The position numbers and the translations under genes are program-made. The notes beneath the pieces are model-generated. The model had not been told where the DNA came from and did no database searches. It saw only the letters and a program-made list of their open reading frames with translations. From Clostridiales bacterium (GTDB taxonomy: Bacteria; Bacillota; Clostridia; Christensenellales; UBA1242): a stretch of DNA of 52,251 nt. How positions within the stretch are numbered: position 1 is the first letter of the stretch; each line of letters opens with the position of its first letter. The stretch is taken from positions 1 to 52,251 of the forward strand of contig SVIU01000003.1 in the NCBI GenBank assembly GCA_015069335.1, in the 5' to 3' direction. Positions 33,584 through 40,288 of this stretch are shown here, one piece after another.

Positions 33584-34345
33584 TTAAAATTTGAAAAATT
33601 TTATTGCATTTTTCGTTGTTTCTCTTTCAATTTCTTCAACTGGCAGATTTTTAATTTCTGCGATTTTTTGCATGGTGTGTTTTACATACGCTGGCTGGTT
33701 GAGTTTGCCCCTGTATGGCTCTGGTGCAAGATATGGGCAATCGGTTTCCAACATTAACCTGTCCATTGGGCAAAGTTTTACAACATCAATGGCAGCCTTT
33801 GCATTTTTAAAGGTTAAAACCCCACCAATTGAAATATAAAAACCATACGACAAAATTTCTTGCAAAATTTCCAAACTCATACTATAACAATGAATGCAAA
33901 CTCCATTTTGCAATTTGTCAAGGTTTGCTCTTAAAATTTGCATAGTGTCGCCACTTGCATCACGAGTGTGGACAACCACCGGCATTTGAAGTTTATGGGC
34001 AAGGTCAATCTGCTCTTCAAAAGCCAACTTTTGTTGTTCTCTAGTGCAAAATTCATAATGATAATCAAGCCCAATTTCGCCAATGGCAACAACTTTGTTT
34101 TTCTTTGCCAAAACTTCAATTTGCTGTTTAACTTCTTCACACCACTCGCCTGCCTCTTCCGGATGCACGCCAACCGTTGCGTAAACGCAATCATATTTAT
34201 TTGCAAGTCCCACAGCTTTTTTGCTGGTTGAAAAACTAGCACTAGCGCAAACAATTTTTTTAACCCCGTTTGCTAGTGCGTTGTTTAATATCTCATCAAC
34301 ATTTTCAAACTTGTCATCTTGCAAGTGTGCGTGTGTATCTATCAT
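33584..34345 (-). CDS. tatD: TatD family metal-dependent DNase
   Basis: The protein has 253 residues from MIDTHAHLQ. The TIM-barrel hydrolase motifs are all present: DTHAHL (two His), GEIGLDYHY (Glu), VVHTRDA (His), CIHCYS (His) and LETDCPYLAPEPYRGK (Asp). Family members are two-metal 3'-5' DNases or D-aminoacyl-tRNA deacylase-like enzymes. The track start lies 12 codons upstream, inside the promoter. There is no Shine-Dalgarno: a consensus promoter places transcription at the A of this ATG, so the mRNA is probably leaderless. rsmA follows. Confidence 0.9.
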   Translation of the reverse strand: MIDTHAHLQDDKFENVDEILNNALANGVKKIVCASASFSTSKKAVGLANKYDCVYATVGVHPEEAGEWCEEVKQQIEVLAKKNKVVAIGEIGLDYHYEFCTREQQKLAFEEQIDLAHKLQMPVVVHTRDASGDTMQILRANLDKLQNGVCIHCYSMSLEILQEILSYGFYISIGGVLTFKNAKAAIDVVKLCPMDRLMLETDCPYLAPEPYRGKLNQPAYVKHTMQKIAEIKNLPVEEIERETTKNAIKFFKF

Positions 34346-34352
34346 ATATTTA

Positions 34353-34381
34353 ATATTAAACCATTTTAAACTTATTGTCAA
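34353..34381 (-). promoter_or_regulatory. Consensus promoter of tatD, leaderless
   Basis: On the minus strand TTGACA (34376-34381), 17 nt, TAATAT (34353-34358), then 7 nt to the ATG at 34345. The expected start site coincides with the start codon. Confidence 0.7.
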
Positions 34382-34413
34382 AAGTTTAAACTTTTTATAT
34401 TTTTACATTAAAA

Positions 34414-34440
34414 AAGCTTGCCTATTTCTCGGGCAAACTT
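34414..34440 (-). terminator. Terminator overlapping the 34422 gene end
   Basis: AAGCTTGCC pairs with GGCAAACTT (one mismatch) around a 9-nt loop containing the stop codon of the minus-strand gene. A/T tracts lie on both sides. Confidence 0.7.
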
Positions 34441-35024
34441 TTTTGTTTGTTTTCACTTTTTACAACTTCTAAAAATGACACAAATTCTTGAAGGGTTTTT
34501 ATGCATTCGCTATATGCTTTACCAGCTATGTTTTCACCCATATTAAAAACTGTATCTTTAATAATATCGTATGTTATTTGTGGTTTGTCTATTTTTTTAA
34601 TTCTAATAATTAATTTCAACTCTTTACAATTTTCTTCAGTTTTTGCATTAAAAATGCCGCCCCAAATACTACCCACATTACCACCAGTGGTATACGAAAC
34701 ACCATTTTTGTAAACTTCATAATCAAGAAACTCGTTAAATTTAATAATTATTAATTCTGATGATTCGTAGTCAATTAAGGCTATTTTCTTTTTTTTATTG
34801 TCAACAGCCACCATTTGTTTGTATTCATTGCTTTGAATATATGTATGCGAATCATTGATATAAAATATACGAGAAATATTGAATTTTAACTCTTCTAAAT
34901 TTTTCAAAACTTTTTCATTAACAAGCAAGTGAATTTTTTTCTTACTATTTTCCTTATGGGATAATTGTACTCCAAAAATAATAAGAAATAACATAAATAC
35001 TAAAAATATTATAAACCAAAACAT
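34422..35024 (-). CDS. Membrane-anchored hypothetical protein of the XRE module
   Basis: This 200-residue protein has one N-terminal TM helix (FWFIIFLVFMLFLIIFGVQLS) then a soluble domain of alternating strands (RIFYINDSHTYIQSNEYKQMVAVDNKKKKIALIDYES, FLDYEVYKNGVSYTTGGNVGS). I do not recognise the family. It starts 10 nt after the DUF3862-like gene with TAGGAG upstream, so both form one operon. That operon is driven by a consensus promoter overlapped by an inverted repeat next to a divergent XRE repressor. The role is unknown; a stress- or ligand-induced envelope protein is one possibility. Confidence 0.7.
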   Translation of the reverse strand: MFWFIIFLVFMLFLIIFGVQLSHKENSKKKIHLLVNEKVLKNLEELKFNISRIFYINDSHTYIQSNEYKQMVAVDNKKKKIALIDYESSELIIIKFNEFLDYEVYKNGVSYTTGGNVGSIWGGIFNAKTEENCKELKLIIRIKKIDKPQITYDIIKDTVFNMGENIAGKAYSECIKTLQEFVSFLEVVKSENKQKSLPEK

Positions 35025-35033
35025 ATTAAACTC

Positions 35034-35393
35034 CTACAATCCATACTGCGACTTGGCGCAAACCTTTCCATTTTCAAAACCCACCACAATGCACTTGCTT
35101 CCTGATGAATTTGACCATGTATAATACGCTAAAGTATAACCTCCAAAGCTGGATGATGTATCCATCTCGCCCTCATGCCCCTCTAAAACTTCCACCACTT
35201 GTGTGTAAGACATTCCTGTCCTTATTTTTGAATAATTTTCTCTGTTTAAATATGAATTGCTTTCAAAACCAACAGATGATACTGCAATAATGCAACCTAT
35301 TACAAAAATAAAAGCTATTAGAATTGCCCAGCCGCCTTTGAATTTTTTAGCATTATTTACTTCTTCGTTGACATTTAATTTAATTTCTTCCAT
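35034..35393 (-). CDS. Membrane protein with DUF3862/BamE-like domain
   Basis: The protein has 119 residues: a short cytoplasmic N-terminus, one TM helix (GGWAILIAFIFVIGCIIAVSSV), then an outside domain ENYSKIRTGMSYTQVVEVLEG...YTLAYYTWSNSSGSKCIVVGFENGKVCAKSQYGL. The pattern I-x-x-G-M-[ST]-x-x-x-V-x-x-x-L-G followed by a Y-x-W strand and V-x-F-x-x-G-K-V is typical of DUF3862/SmpA-OmlA-type (BLIP-like) folds, which bind protein partners. It is first in the operon. AAGGTG precedes the ATG, and a perfect 9-bp hairpin (TTGGGATTA/TAATCCCAA, 35404-35425) lies directly above it. Confidence 0.72.
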   Translation of the reverse strand: MEEIKLNVNEEVNNAKKFKGGWAILIAFIFVIGCIIAVSSVGFESNSYLNRENYSKIRTGMSYTQVVEVLEGHEGEMDTSSSFGGYTLAYYTWSNSSGSKCIVVGFENGKVCAKSQYGL

Positions 35394-35426
35394 ATAGACA
35401 CCTTGGGATTATTTATAATCCCAATT

Positions 35427-35455
35427 ATTATATACCACATAGGATGTTGTGTCAA
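35427..35455 (-). promoter_or_regulatory. Perfect sigma-A promoter of the DUF3862 operon
   Basis: On the minus strand TTGACA (35450-35455), 17 nt, TATAAT (35427-35432): both hexamers are full consensus. The left arm of the inverted repeat covers the -35, so such a strong promoter is probably kept off by a repressor. Confidence 0.85.
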
Positions 35456-35480
35456 CCAAAAAGAATGACAAAACATCCTA
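35440..35480. promoter_or_regulatory. Inverted-repeat operator of the XRE module
   Basis: TAGGATGTTGTGTCA (35440-35454) and TGACAAAACATCCTA (35466-35480) are 15-bp arms with a single mismatch and an 11-bp centre, 26 bp between arm centres. It lies between divergent genes and overlaps the -35 of the minus-strand operon. It is the natural binding site for the XRE protein encoded next door. Confidence 0.7.
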
Positions 35481-35535
35481 TTTTTTGCAGTTGTATATTT
35501 TACAATAATAATATAAATAATTTTTATGGTGATAT

Positions 35536-35778
35536 ATGGACTCTATTAATAGCGTAGTTATAAAACGATTATGTAAGTATATGGGCGAAAGGAACTTAAC
35601 TCAATACAAATTAGCACAAATGTGCAACATCCCCTTCCCAACAATTAAAAGCATTATGCAACGACGAACTGCCGGAATTGAATTAAAAACTATTGTGCTT
35701 ATTTGTGATGGGCTAAACATTACTCTTTCTGAATTTTTCAACGACCCTTCATTTTTAATTGATAACTTAGATATTTAA
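35536..35778 (+). CDS. XRE-family helix-turn-helix repressor
   Basis: The protein has 80 residues, nearly all one HTH_3/HTH_26 domain: KRLCKYMGERNLTQYKLAQMCNIPFPTIKSIMQRRTAGIELKTIVLICDGLNITLSEFF. The recognition helix is about FPTIKSIMQRR. There is no ligand or dimerisation domain beyond the short acidic tail. GGTGAT precedes the ATG. It is divergent from the DUF3862 operon and shares its control region, which holds a long inverted repeat. It probably represses that operon and perhaps itself. Confidence 0.88.
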   Translation: MDSINSVVIKRLCKYMGERNLTQYKLAQMCNIPFPTIKSIMQRRTAGIELKTIVLICDGLNITLSEFFNDPSFLIDNLDI

Positions 35779-35782
35779 TAAA

Positions 35783-35815
35783 AAAGTTTGCCTTTGTTAA
35801 AAGCAAACTTTTTTT
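35783..35815 (+). terminator. Terminator after the XRE gene
   Basis: AAAAAGTTTGC-loop-GCAAACTTTTTTT. It is shared with the convergent methyltransferase gene ending at 35824. Confidence 0.8.
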
Positions 35816-35823
35816 GTTTTAAT

Positions 35824-36561
35824 TTATTTTTCTGCCTTTACAAAAGTAAAGTATGGTTTATCGTTTTGATATGCATATTTTGGGCAAAGAGCAATTGCTT
35901 CGGCACTTGCATAAGAGTCCTGCATTTCTAAAATGTTAAATTTGTTTTTAATTAGTGCGTTAACTATGCCCGCATATGTCCTGTGATATTTTGTAACTGG
36001 CACGCCATTCCAATAGTTGTTTCTTTCGGTTTGGTTGCAATAATCACTTAAAAGGTTGTATCTTTTGTTGCCAATAAATATTTTGCTTTGATAGTTATCA
36101 TTTTCAAAAATTGGTGCTGTTGAAAGTGGACTTTCTTGAGAATAAATTAAAATTCCACCTTGATTAAGTAAATTGTAAATATCGTTTAAAAGTTTGTTAA
36201 AATCTTGTATGTAATGAAATGCAAGCGAGCTATAAACAATGTCAAATTTTTGATTTATTGAAGATATGTCTTCCATTCCCATAACATAATATTCTACATT
36301 GTCGTGATTGTTTATTTTTTTTGCTTCGGCAATCATATTTTCAGACAAGTCAAGAGCCACAACTTTTTTTGCTCCATTTTTAACAAAATATGTTTCCATA
36401 TTGCCATCACCACAGCCAAGGTCCAGAATTGTTTTGCCATTTAGGTCTGGCAACATACTTTTCATAATTGGATTTTCAATTAAATTATTGGCATTAATTT
36501 CTACAGCCCTCATTGTTTGATATTCGTTAAAAAACATTTCGTTATCATATACATTTTTCAT
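35824..36561 (-). CDS. SAM-dependent class I methyltransferase
   Basis: The protein has 245 residues. It has motif I TILDLGCGDGNMETYF, motif II VVALDLSENMIAEAKK, an acidic loop (YVMGMEDIS) and motif IV FDIVYSSLAFHYIQDF, as in small-molecule methyltransferases of the Methyltransf_11/25 type. The C-terminal part (NYWNGVPVTKYHRTYAGIVNALIK) is like that of proteins annotated as generic methyltransferases. The substrate cannot be told. AGGGAG is 12 nt above the ATG. It stands alone. Confidence 0.85.
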   Translation of the reverse strand: MKNVYDNEMFFNEYQTMRAVEINANNLIENPIMKSMLPDLNGKTILDLGCGDGNMETYFVKNGAKKVVALDLSENMIAEAKKINNHDNVEYYVMGMEDISSINQKFDIVYSSLAFHYIQDFNKLLNDIYNLLNQGGILIYSQESPLSTAPIFENDNYQSKIFIGNKRYNLLSDYCNQTERNNYWNGVPVTKYHRTYAGIVNALIKNKFNILEMQDSYASAEAIALCPKYAYQNDKPYFTFVKAEK

Positions 36562-36792
36562 ACAACTTTTTCTCCCTCTAAGGGCATTTTACCATAACTA
36601 AAAAAATAATCAACATTTTACTACAAAATAGTTTTAAGATTTTTATTTTAAATTTAAAAAATTGAAATAATTTTTTGCCAAAATTATTTAAAATTATGCT
36701 AATTTTGATGAATTTTTACATAATTTTTGTTTATTTCGATAATTTTCGACAAAAGTATTTAAAATTGTATAAAAACAGACAGCACAAAACAT

Positions 36793-36833
36793 TTGCAACC
36801 CCCACAAAAAATGATATTTTGTTTATGTAAACA
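36793..36833 (+). promoter_or_regulatory. Promoter and palindrome before the two small ORFs
   Basis: TTGCAA (36793-36798), 16 nt, TATTTT (36815-36820), followed at once by TGTTTA-TG-TAAACA (36820-36833), a 6-bp-arm palindrome at the expected start site. It could be an operator. The rest of the 293-nt gap from 36562 is plain AT-rich DNA in which I see nothing. Confidence 0.4.
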
Positions 36834-36854
36834 TAAAAATTTTAGGGGGTAAAT

Positions 36855-36995
36855 ATGATACAAACAATTATTGATTCTATAAAGGCATATTTTGATATGG
36901 AAATTGCCAATGAATTTATTGCCAACAAAAACAAAATAATATTAAAGCTCGCAAACGGCACTTTTGTTTCGATAACGCCAAAAAAAATTAATTAG
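36855..36995 (+). CDS. Small protein A (46 aa), below track cutoff
   Basis: An ORF of 46 codons starts at ATG 36855, with AGGGGG 5 nt upstream, and ends TAG at 36995. Its product (MIQTIIDSIKAYFDMEIANE, then ...NKIILKLANGTFVSITPKKIN) has a helix followed by a beta-hairpin with the pattern NKI-x-L-K-hydrophobic-x-G-T. Many tiny Clostridia proteins share this pattern. It resembles the end of the next ORF (NNKLTFKNNEQYEICIEQI), so the two are probably paralogues. They lie 15 nt apart in one operon. The function is unknown. Confidence 0.6.
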   Translation: MIQTIIDSIKAYFDMEIANEFIANKNKIILKLANGTFVSITPKKIN

Positions 36996-37010
36996 GGGGG
37001 ATTAAATTTT

Positions 37011-37202
37011 ATGAGAAACTTTGCACTTTTGAATTATTTAAAACAACAAGAAAATGCTAACAAAATAACTTTAAGAAACTTTGAGGAATTTGAGAGGTAT
37101 TTTTATGGGTTGATTTTCGACACTTTTGACGCACAAATTTCAAACAATAAACTAACTTTTAAAAACAACGAGCAATATGAAATTTGCATTGAGCAAATTT
37201 AA
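37011..37202 (+). CDS. Small protein B (63 aa)
   Basis: The protein has 63 residues: MRNFALLNYLKQQENANKIT, a helical middle (EEFERYFYGLIFDTF) and a C-terminal hairpin NNKLTFKNNEQYEICIEQI like that of small protein A. AGGGGGG lies 10 nt before the ATG, overlapping the stop of protein A. A strong terminator follows. A decayed copy of its 3' end occurs at 38821-38866, on the other side of the WG-repeat gene. The function is unknown. Confidence 0.65.
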   Translation: MRNFALLNYLKQQENANKITLRNFEEFERYFYGLIFDTFDAQISNNKLTFKNNEQYEICIEQI

Positions 37203-37234
37203 TAATAACGGTGTTCACATGATTTCTATTACAT

Positions 37235-37266
37235 ACAAAATACGCAGGAAGTCCTGCGTATTTTGT
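37235..37266 (+). terminator. Strong terminator between convergent genes
   Basis: ACAAAATACGCAGGA-AG-TCCTGCGTATTTTGT: 15 bp with a minimal loop. It ends the small-protein operon and probably the WG-repeat gene. Confidence 0.8.
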
Positions 37267-37307
37267 GTGCTTTATTTTTTTAATAAACGTATTTTTATTT
37301 GTTTGAT

Positions 37308-38738
37308 TTAATCTTTTTCTGCTTCGTCCATCATTCCATAAACATACATGCCTGCAATCGGACTTTCTGATAACAAAGACGCAAATGTTGCTGCGGCTAT
37401 TTTCTCATCCTCAGAATATTTTTGGGCTTCTTTAGTTTCTGGACGTTTAGTTTCTTTTGGTGTTAACCTACGTAAACCAGCTTCATATTCCTGAATCTGA
37501 AGTATTTCTTCTGCAGTAGCTATAATGTTTGGTTCATGGATATTGAAATAAGCAATTTCTCCACTTGAATCTCTAATTTTAAGCTCTGATATGCTTTTCC
37601 CACTAGGTGTTTTTCTATAGGTAGTTACCTTTGAATGTGTGCTGTGGTAAAATTCAAATGGAACTTCTACCAAACCATTTGAATTTACAACGCCCCAATA
37701 ACCATTTCCGTCTGATGCAAAAAACCTATAAACATCGCCCACTTTTGCACTTTCGCTAAAGTCAATATTATTATAAACCACCTCAGCAACAATTCTTTCG
37801 CTTGTTAAATCAAATGCACCAACTTTGCCATTTTGACCGACAATCTTTAAGACATATTCTTTTCCGTTTAATTGTTCGAGTTGGCAACTAGTATATTCAT
37901 TTGGTAGAATTTCTCGCCCAAGTTCGTCAACTATTCCATACATATTATCTTTTACTGTAATATAATAATTTTTATCACCTAGACTAATAACTTTTACAAC
38001 TTCACAATTTAAAACCGTATGCTTTTCCATTATATTAGAGTTTGGATTCAACTTAAAAATTGCACTTTTGCCTCTGGATTTATCTCTTACCAATAATTGT
38101 TTGGATTTATCGTCATAGACGTGAATAATATCTTGGGTGTTTTGTTTTATATAGACAATATTTCCATAGGCGTCAACCAAGGCATATTGATTATTTGTTG
38201 CAAATTCTGAAATATTGCTGTGTGGGACCATTCTGATGAATAATTCGTCAAAAACAAGAGGACAAATAATATCTCCCGCATAGTTTATGATACCACACTT
38301 GCCATCAACACTTCTCACACTTATACGCCCATAATTCGCAAATGGCAAATATCCACTTTCATTTACTTTGGTATAAAGCCCTGTTTCTATTTTTTTTAAT
38401 GTTTCAGAAAGTTTAAAAACTTCGCCGTCCACACCAATATAAAGAGCATCTTTTTGCCCATCCTGTCTTTTTGTTAAATATTCTGGCGATTGATATCCAA
38501 GTCTTAAATTTATATCACATAAGGTGGTACCACTTTCGGTTAATGCTTCTGCATGTGTTACATCATCCACAGCTATTGATATAAAATTTGGAGTTCTGTT
38601 CCCTTCCGAATCTATAAAATAAAAGCTTTCTCCCTCAAACATAACGCGATAAGAACAATGTTTTAATTCTAAGGTTGAGCCATTTTTGTCAACCAACTTT
38701 TTTCCAAATAAACCTTTTTTAACTGTATATTTTGCCAT
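37308..38738 (-). CDS. WG-repeat protein
   Basis: The protein has 476 residues from MAKYTVKKG (AAAGGAG upstream). Beta-rich WG-like repeats of about 50-60 residues include GKCGIINYAGDIICPLVFDEL, NQYALVDAYGNIVYIK, DNMYGIVDELGREILPNEY, GKVGAFDLTSERIVAEVVYNN and GYWGVVNSNGLVEVPFEFY. WG repeats are poorly understood protein-binding modules. The last 80 residues are helical and charged (LRRLTPKETKRPETKEAQKYSEDEK). There is no signal peptide, so it is probably cytoplasmic. It is flanked on both sides by copies of the small protein B 3' end. Confidence 0.8.
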   Translation of the reverse strand: MAKYTVKKGLFGKKLVDKNGSTLELKHCSYRVMFEGESFYFIDSEGNRTPNFISIAVDDVTHAEALTESGTTLCDINLRLGYQSPEYLTKRQDGQKDALYIGVDGEVFKLSETLKKIETGLYTKVNESGYLPFANYGRISVRSVDGKCGIINYAGDIICPLVFDELFIRMVPHSNISEFATNNQYALVDAYGNIVYIKQNTQDIIHVYDDKSKQLLVRDKSRGKSAIFKLNPNSNIMEKHTVLNCEVVKVISLGDKNYYITVKDNMYGIVDELGREILPNEYTSCQLEQLNGKEYVLKIVGQNGKVGAFDLTSERIVAEVVYNNIDFSESAKVGDVYRFFASDGNGYWGVVNSNGLVEVPFEFYHSTHSKVTTYRKTPSGKSISELKIRDSSGEIAYFNIHEPNIIATAEEILQIQEYEAGLRRLTPKETKRPETKEAQKYSEDEKIAAATFASLLSESPIAGMYVYGMMDEAEKD

Positions 38739-38820
38739 AGTTTCTCCTTTTTTAAAGTATAACAAATCAGTTTTTTATTGTCAATTATAAAATTCCTTTG
38801 TTGAGATGTCTAATCTTTAA

Positions 38821-38866
38821 AAACAAAAGCAATATTAAATTTGCGTTGAGCAATTTAATAATAATG
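38821..38866 (+). pseudogene. Decayed copy of the small protein B 3' end
   Basis: AAATTTGCGTTGAGCAATTT-AATAATAA here matches AAATTTGCATTGAGCAAATTTAATAATAA at the end of small protein B (37179-37208). A shared AACAA-(cg)AGCAATAT segment lies just before. Indels break the frame. It is the only recognisable content of the 38739-39130 gap besides the hairpin at 38947 and the GTGGACA cluster. Confidence 0.55.
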
Positions 38867-38946
38867 CCGACGGTATTTACAAATGCAAAAAAAAATAATA
38901 TCCACATCGGACTGAAGATAAACTAAAACTGGAATTAAAAAAAGTA

Positions 38947-38978
38947 TAGCCGAATTCAAATTAAATTGAATTCGGCTA
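38947..38978 (-). terminator. Hairpin terminator downstream of the radical SAM gene
   Basis: TAGCCGAATTCAA pairs perfectly with TTGAATTCGGCTA (13 bp). On the minus strand a T run follows after ACT. It is 150 nt past the radical SAM stop. Confidence 0.6.
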
Positions 38979-39077
38979 CATGCTGAACGAAGTTTATAAC
39001 TCCTTTTTTTTAAATTAATCTTCCAAATTTTTTAACAAACTTCGCAAACGGTAAAAATGTAAAGAAATTTATTCAGC

Positions 39078-39106
39078 GGTGGACAAAATGTGGACATCGG
39101 TGGACA
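39078..39106. repeat. GTGGACA cluster 1 (3 direct copies)
   Basis: GTGGACA begins at 39079, 39090 and 39100, that is 11 and 10 bp apart, about one helical turn, so all copies face the same side of the DNA. Two copies extend to CGGTGGACAA. The cluster lies 25 nt beyond the radical SAM stop. Confidence 0.75.
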
Positions 39107-39130
39107 ACAAAATGATAAAATTTATTCACT

Positions 39131-40033
39131 TTATATGTCTTGAATAAGACTTGGCATCTCTTGATTATAATTTAAAATATCTTTTGCGAAACATCCAGAA
39201 CAATTATGGTTGCATTTTTTATTTAGTTTAAGTTCACCTTCAACATACTCCCCTAGTTTATATTTTTCTACACCCGCAAAAAAAATACAAGGATAAATAT
39301 TGTTGTCTGGAGTGATTACAAAATCGGTTATACCAGCATCACAAAAATAATTCTTTGAACCAATATTATTACCAAACGAGCCACATCGTGTAATTTTTAA
39401 ATCATTTATATCATATTTGTTTCTTAACTCATTTATTTTTTTGAGTGCAAAAAGAATTTGTTCTTCTGATAAAATATGTTTTTGCAAACCATTTTTTACT
39501 GCATTCCCTTGACAGATAAAGTTTGTAAAGTGAACTTCATCAATATTAAGTTGTTTTGCTTTTGCACATATCTCATCAATTAGTAAATAATTTTCTTGAC
39601 ATAAACTGCACATCAAACAAACATTTACTCCTTTGACCTTACACATTTTTGCAACTTTTTCAACTTCAACAAGTCCAACCTTTGACCACTGATTTTGAAC
39701 ACCGTAGTGATAAGATAAGCAAATTTTTTTAAGACCACTTTTAATTATATCATTTATTAACTCTGGTTTTTGTAATAAGATTCTTCCATTTGAAAAAATT
39801 TTATCTTGGTTTGTTATACTATACAACTCCAAAAAGCCATCAAAAAGTAATGGCTCAGAACCATTTAAAACAACTTGCCAACCTTGTTTTTGAAGGTTGA
39901 CTATCATATTTTTTAATTCATCAACTTTTTTGTTACCTTGATAACTTATATAACAATGGTTGCAATTCTCATTACATGCTGAACATGTCATTATTGTTAT
40001 CGTTTTAGAAGTTGTGTTAAATATGTCTGCCAT
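39131..40033 (-). CDS. Radical SAM protein with SPASM-like C-terminal cysteines
   Basis: The protein has 300 residues. The Fe-S cluster motif is CNENCNHC (C-x3-C-x2-C, residues 20-27). The radical SAM core follows with VVLNGSEPLLF (SAM-binding GGE-like) and LKKICLSYHYG. The C-terminal region FCDAGITDFVITPDNNIYPCIFF...KCNHNCSGCF resembles SPASM/twitch domains that hold auxiliary clusters in peptide-modifying enzymes. No precursor peptide is evident nearby. AAGGAAG precedes the ATG. GTGGACA clusters lie on both sides. The enzyme class is firm; the substrate is unknown. Confidence 0.83.
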   Translation of the reverse strand: MADIFNTTSKTITIMTCSACNENCNHCYISYQGNKKVDELKNMIVNLQKQGWQVVLNGSEPLLFDGFLELYSITNQDKIFSNGRILLQKPELINDIIKSGLKKICLSYHYGVQNQWSKVGLVEVEKVAKMCKVKGVNVCLMCSLCQENYLLIDEICAKAKQLNIDEVHFTNFICQGNAVKNGLQKHILSEEQILFALKKINELRNKYDINDLKITRCGSFGNNIGSKNYFCDAGITDFVITPDNNIYPCIFFAGVEKYKLGEYVEGELKLNKKCNHNCSGCFAKDILNYNQEMPSLIQDI

Positions 40034-40160
40034 TTTAGTTTCTTCCTTTTTATAAATTTATAAGGTTAGTGTATCAAAAAAATAATCAATTTGCAATGTA
40101 ATTTTTAAGAATATTTAACAGGTATGTCTAGTGCAAAAATTGTTCTATATCTACTAAAAC

Positions 40161-40207
40161 GTGTCCACCGATTTTAATTTGGTGGACATTTGGTGGACAC
40201 GTGGACA
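40161..40207. repeat. GTGGACA cluster 2 (1 inverted, 3 direct copies)
   Basis: TGTCCAC at 40162 (inverted) and GTGGACA at 40182, 40193 and 40201. The inverted copy and the first direct copy can form a hairpin (GTGTCCACC...GGTGGACA). It sits 130-175 nt upstream of the radical SAM start, in the 255-nt gap before the secA end. Confidence 0.75.
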
Positions 40208-40253
40208 TTTTTGATGGTTTTTGAAAAAAATTTAGGGTGTTAAAAAGCATTAA

Positions 40254-40278
40254 AAAATGCCGTATTATACGGCATTTT
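40254..40278 (-). terminator. secA terminator
   Basis: AAAATGCCGTA and TACGGCATTTT form an 11-bp stem with a tight loop, about 10 nt past the secA stop. Confidence 0.8.
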
Positions 40279-40288
40279 CAAGGTTTTT

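Noticed and set aside
39131-40288. RiPP precursor peptide for the radical SAM enzyme
   Set aside because: No short ORF with a ribosome site and leader-like sequence was found on either strand next to the gene.
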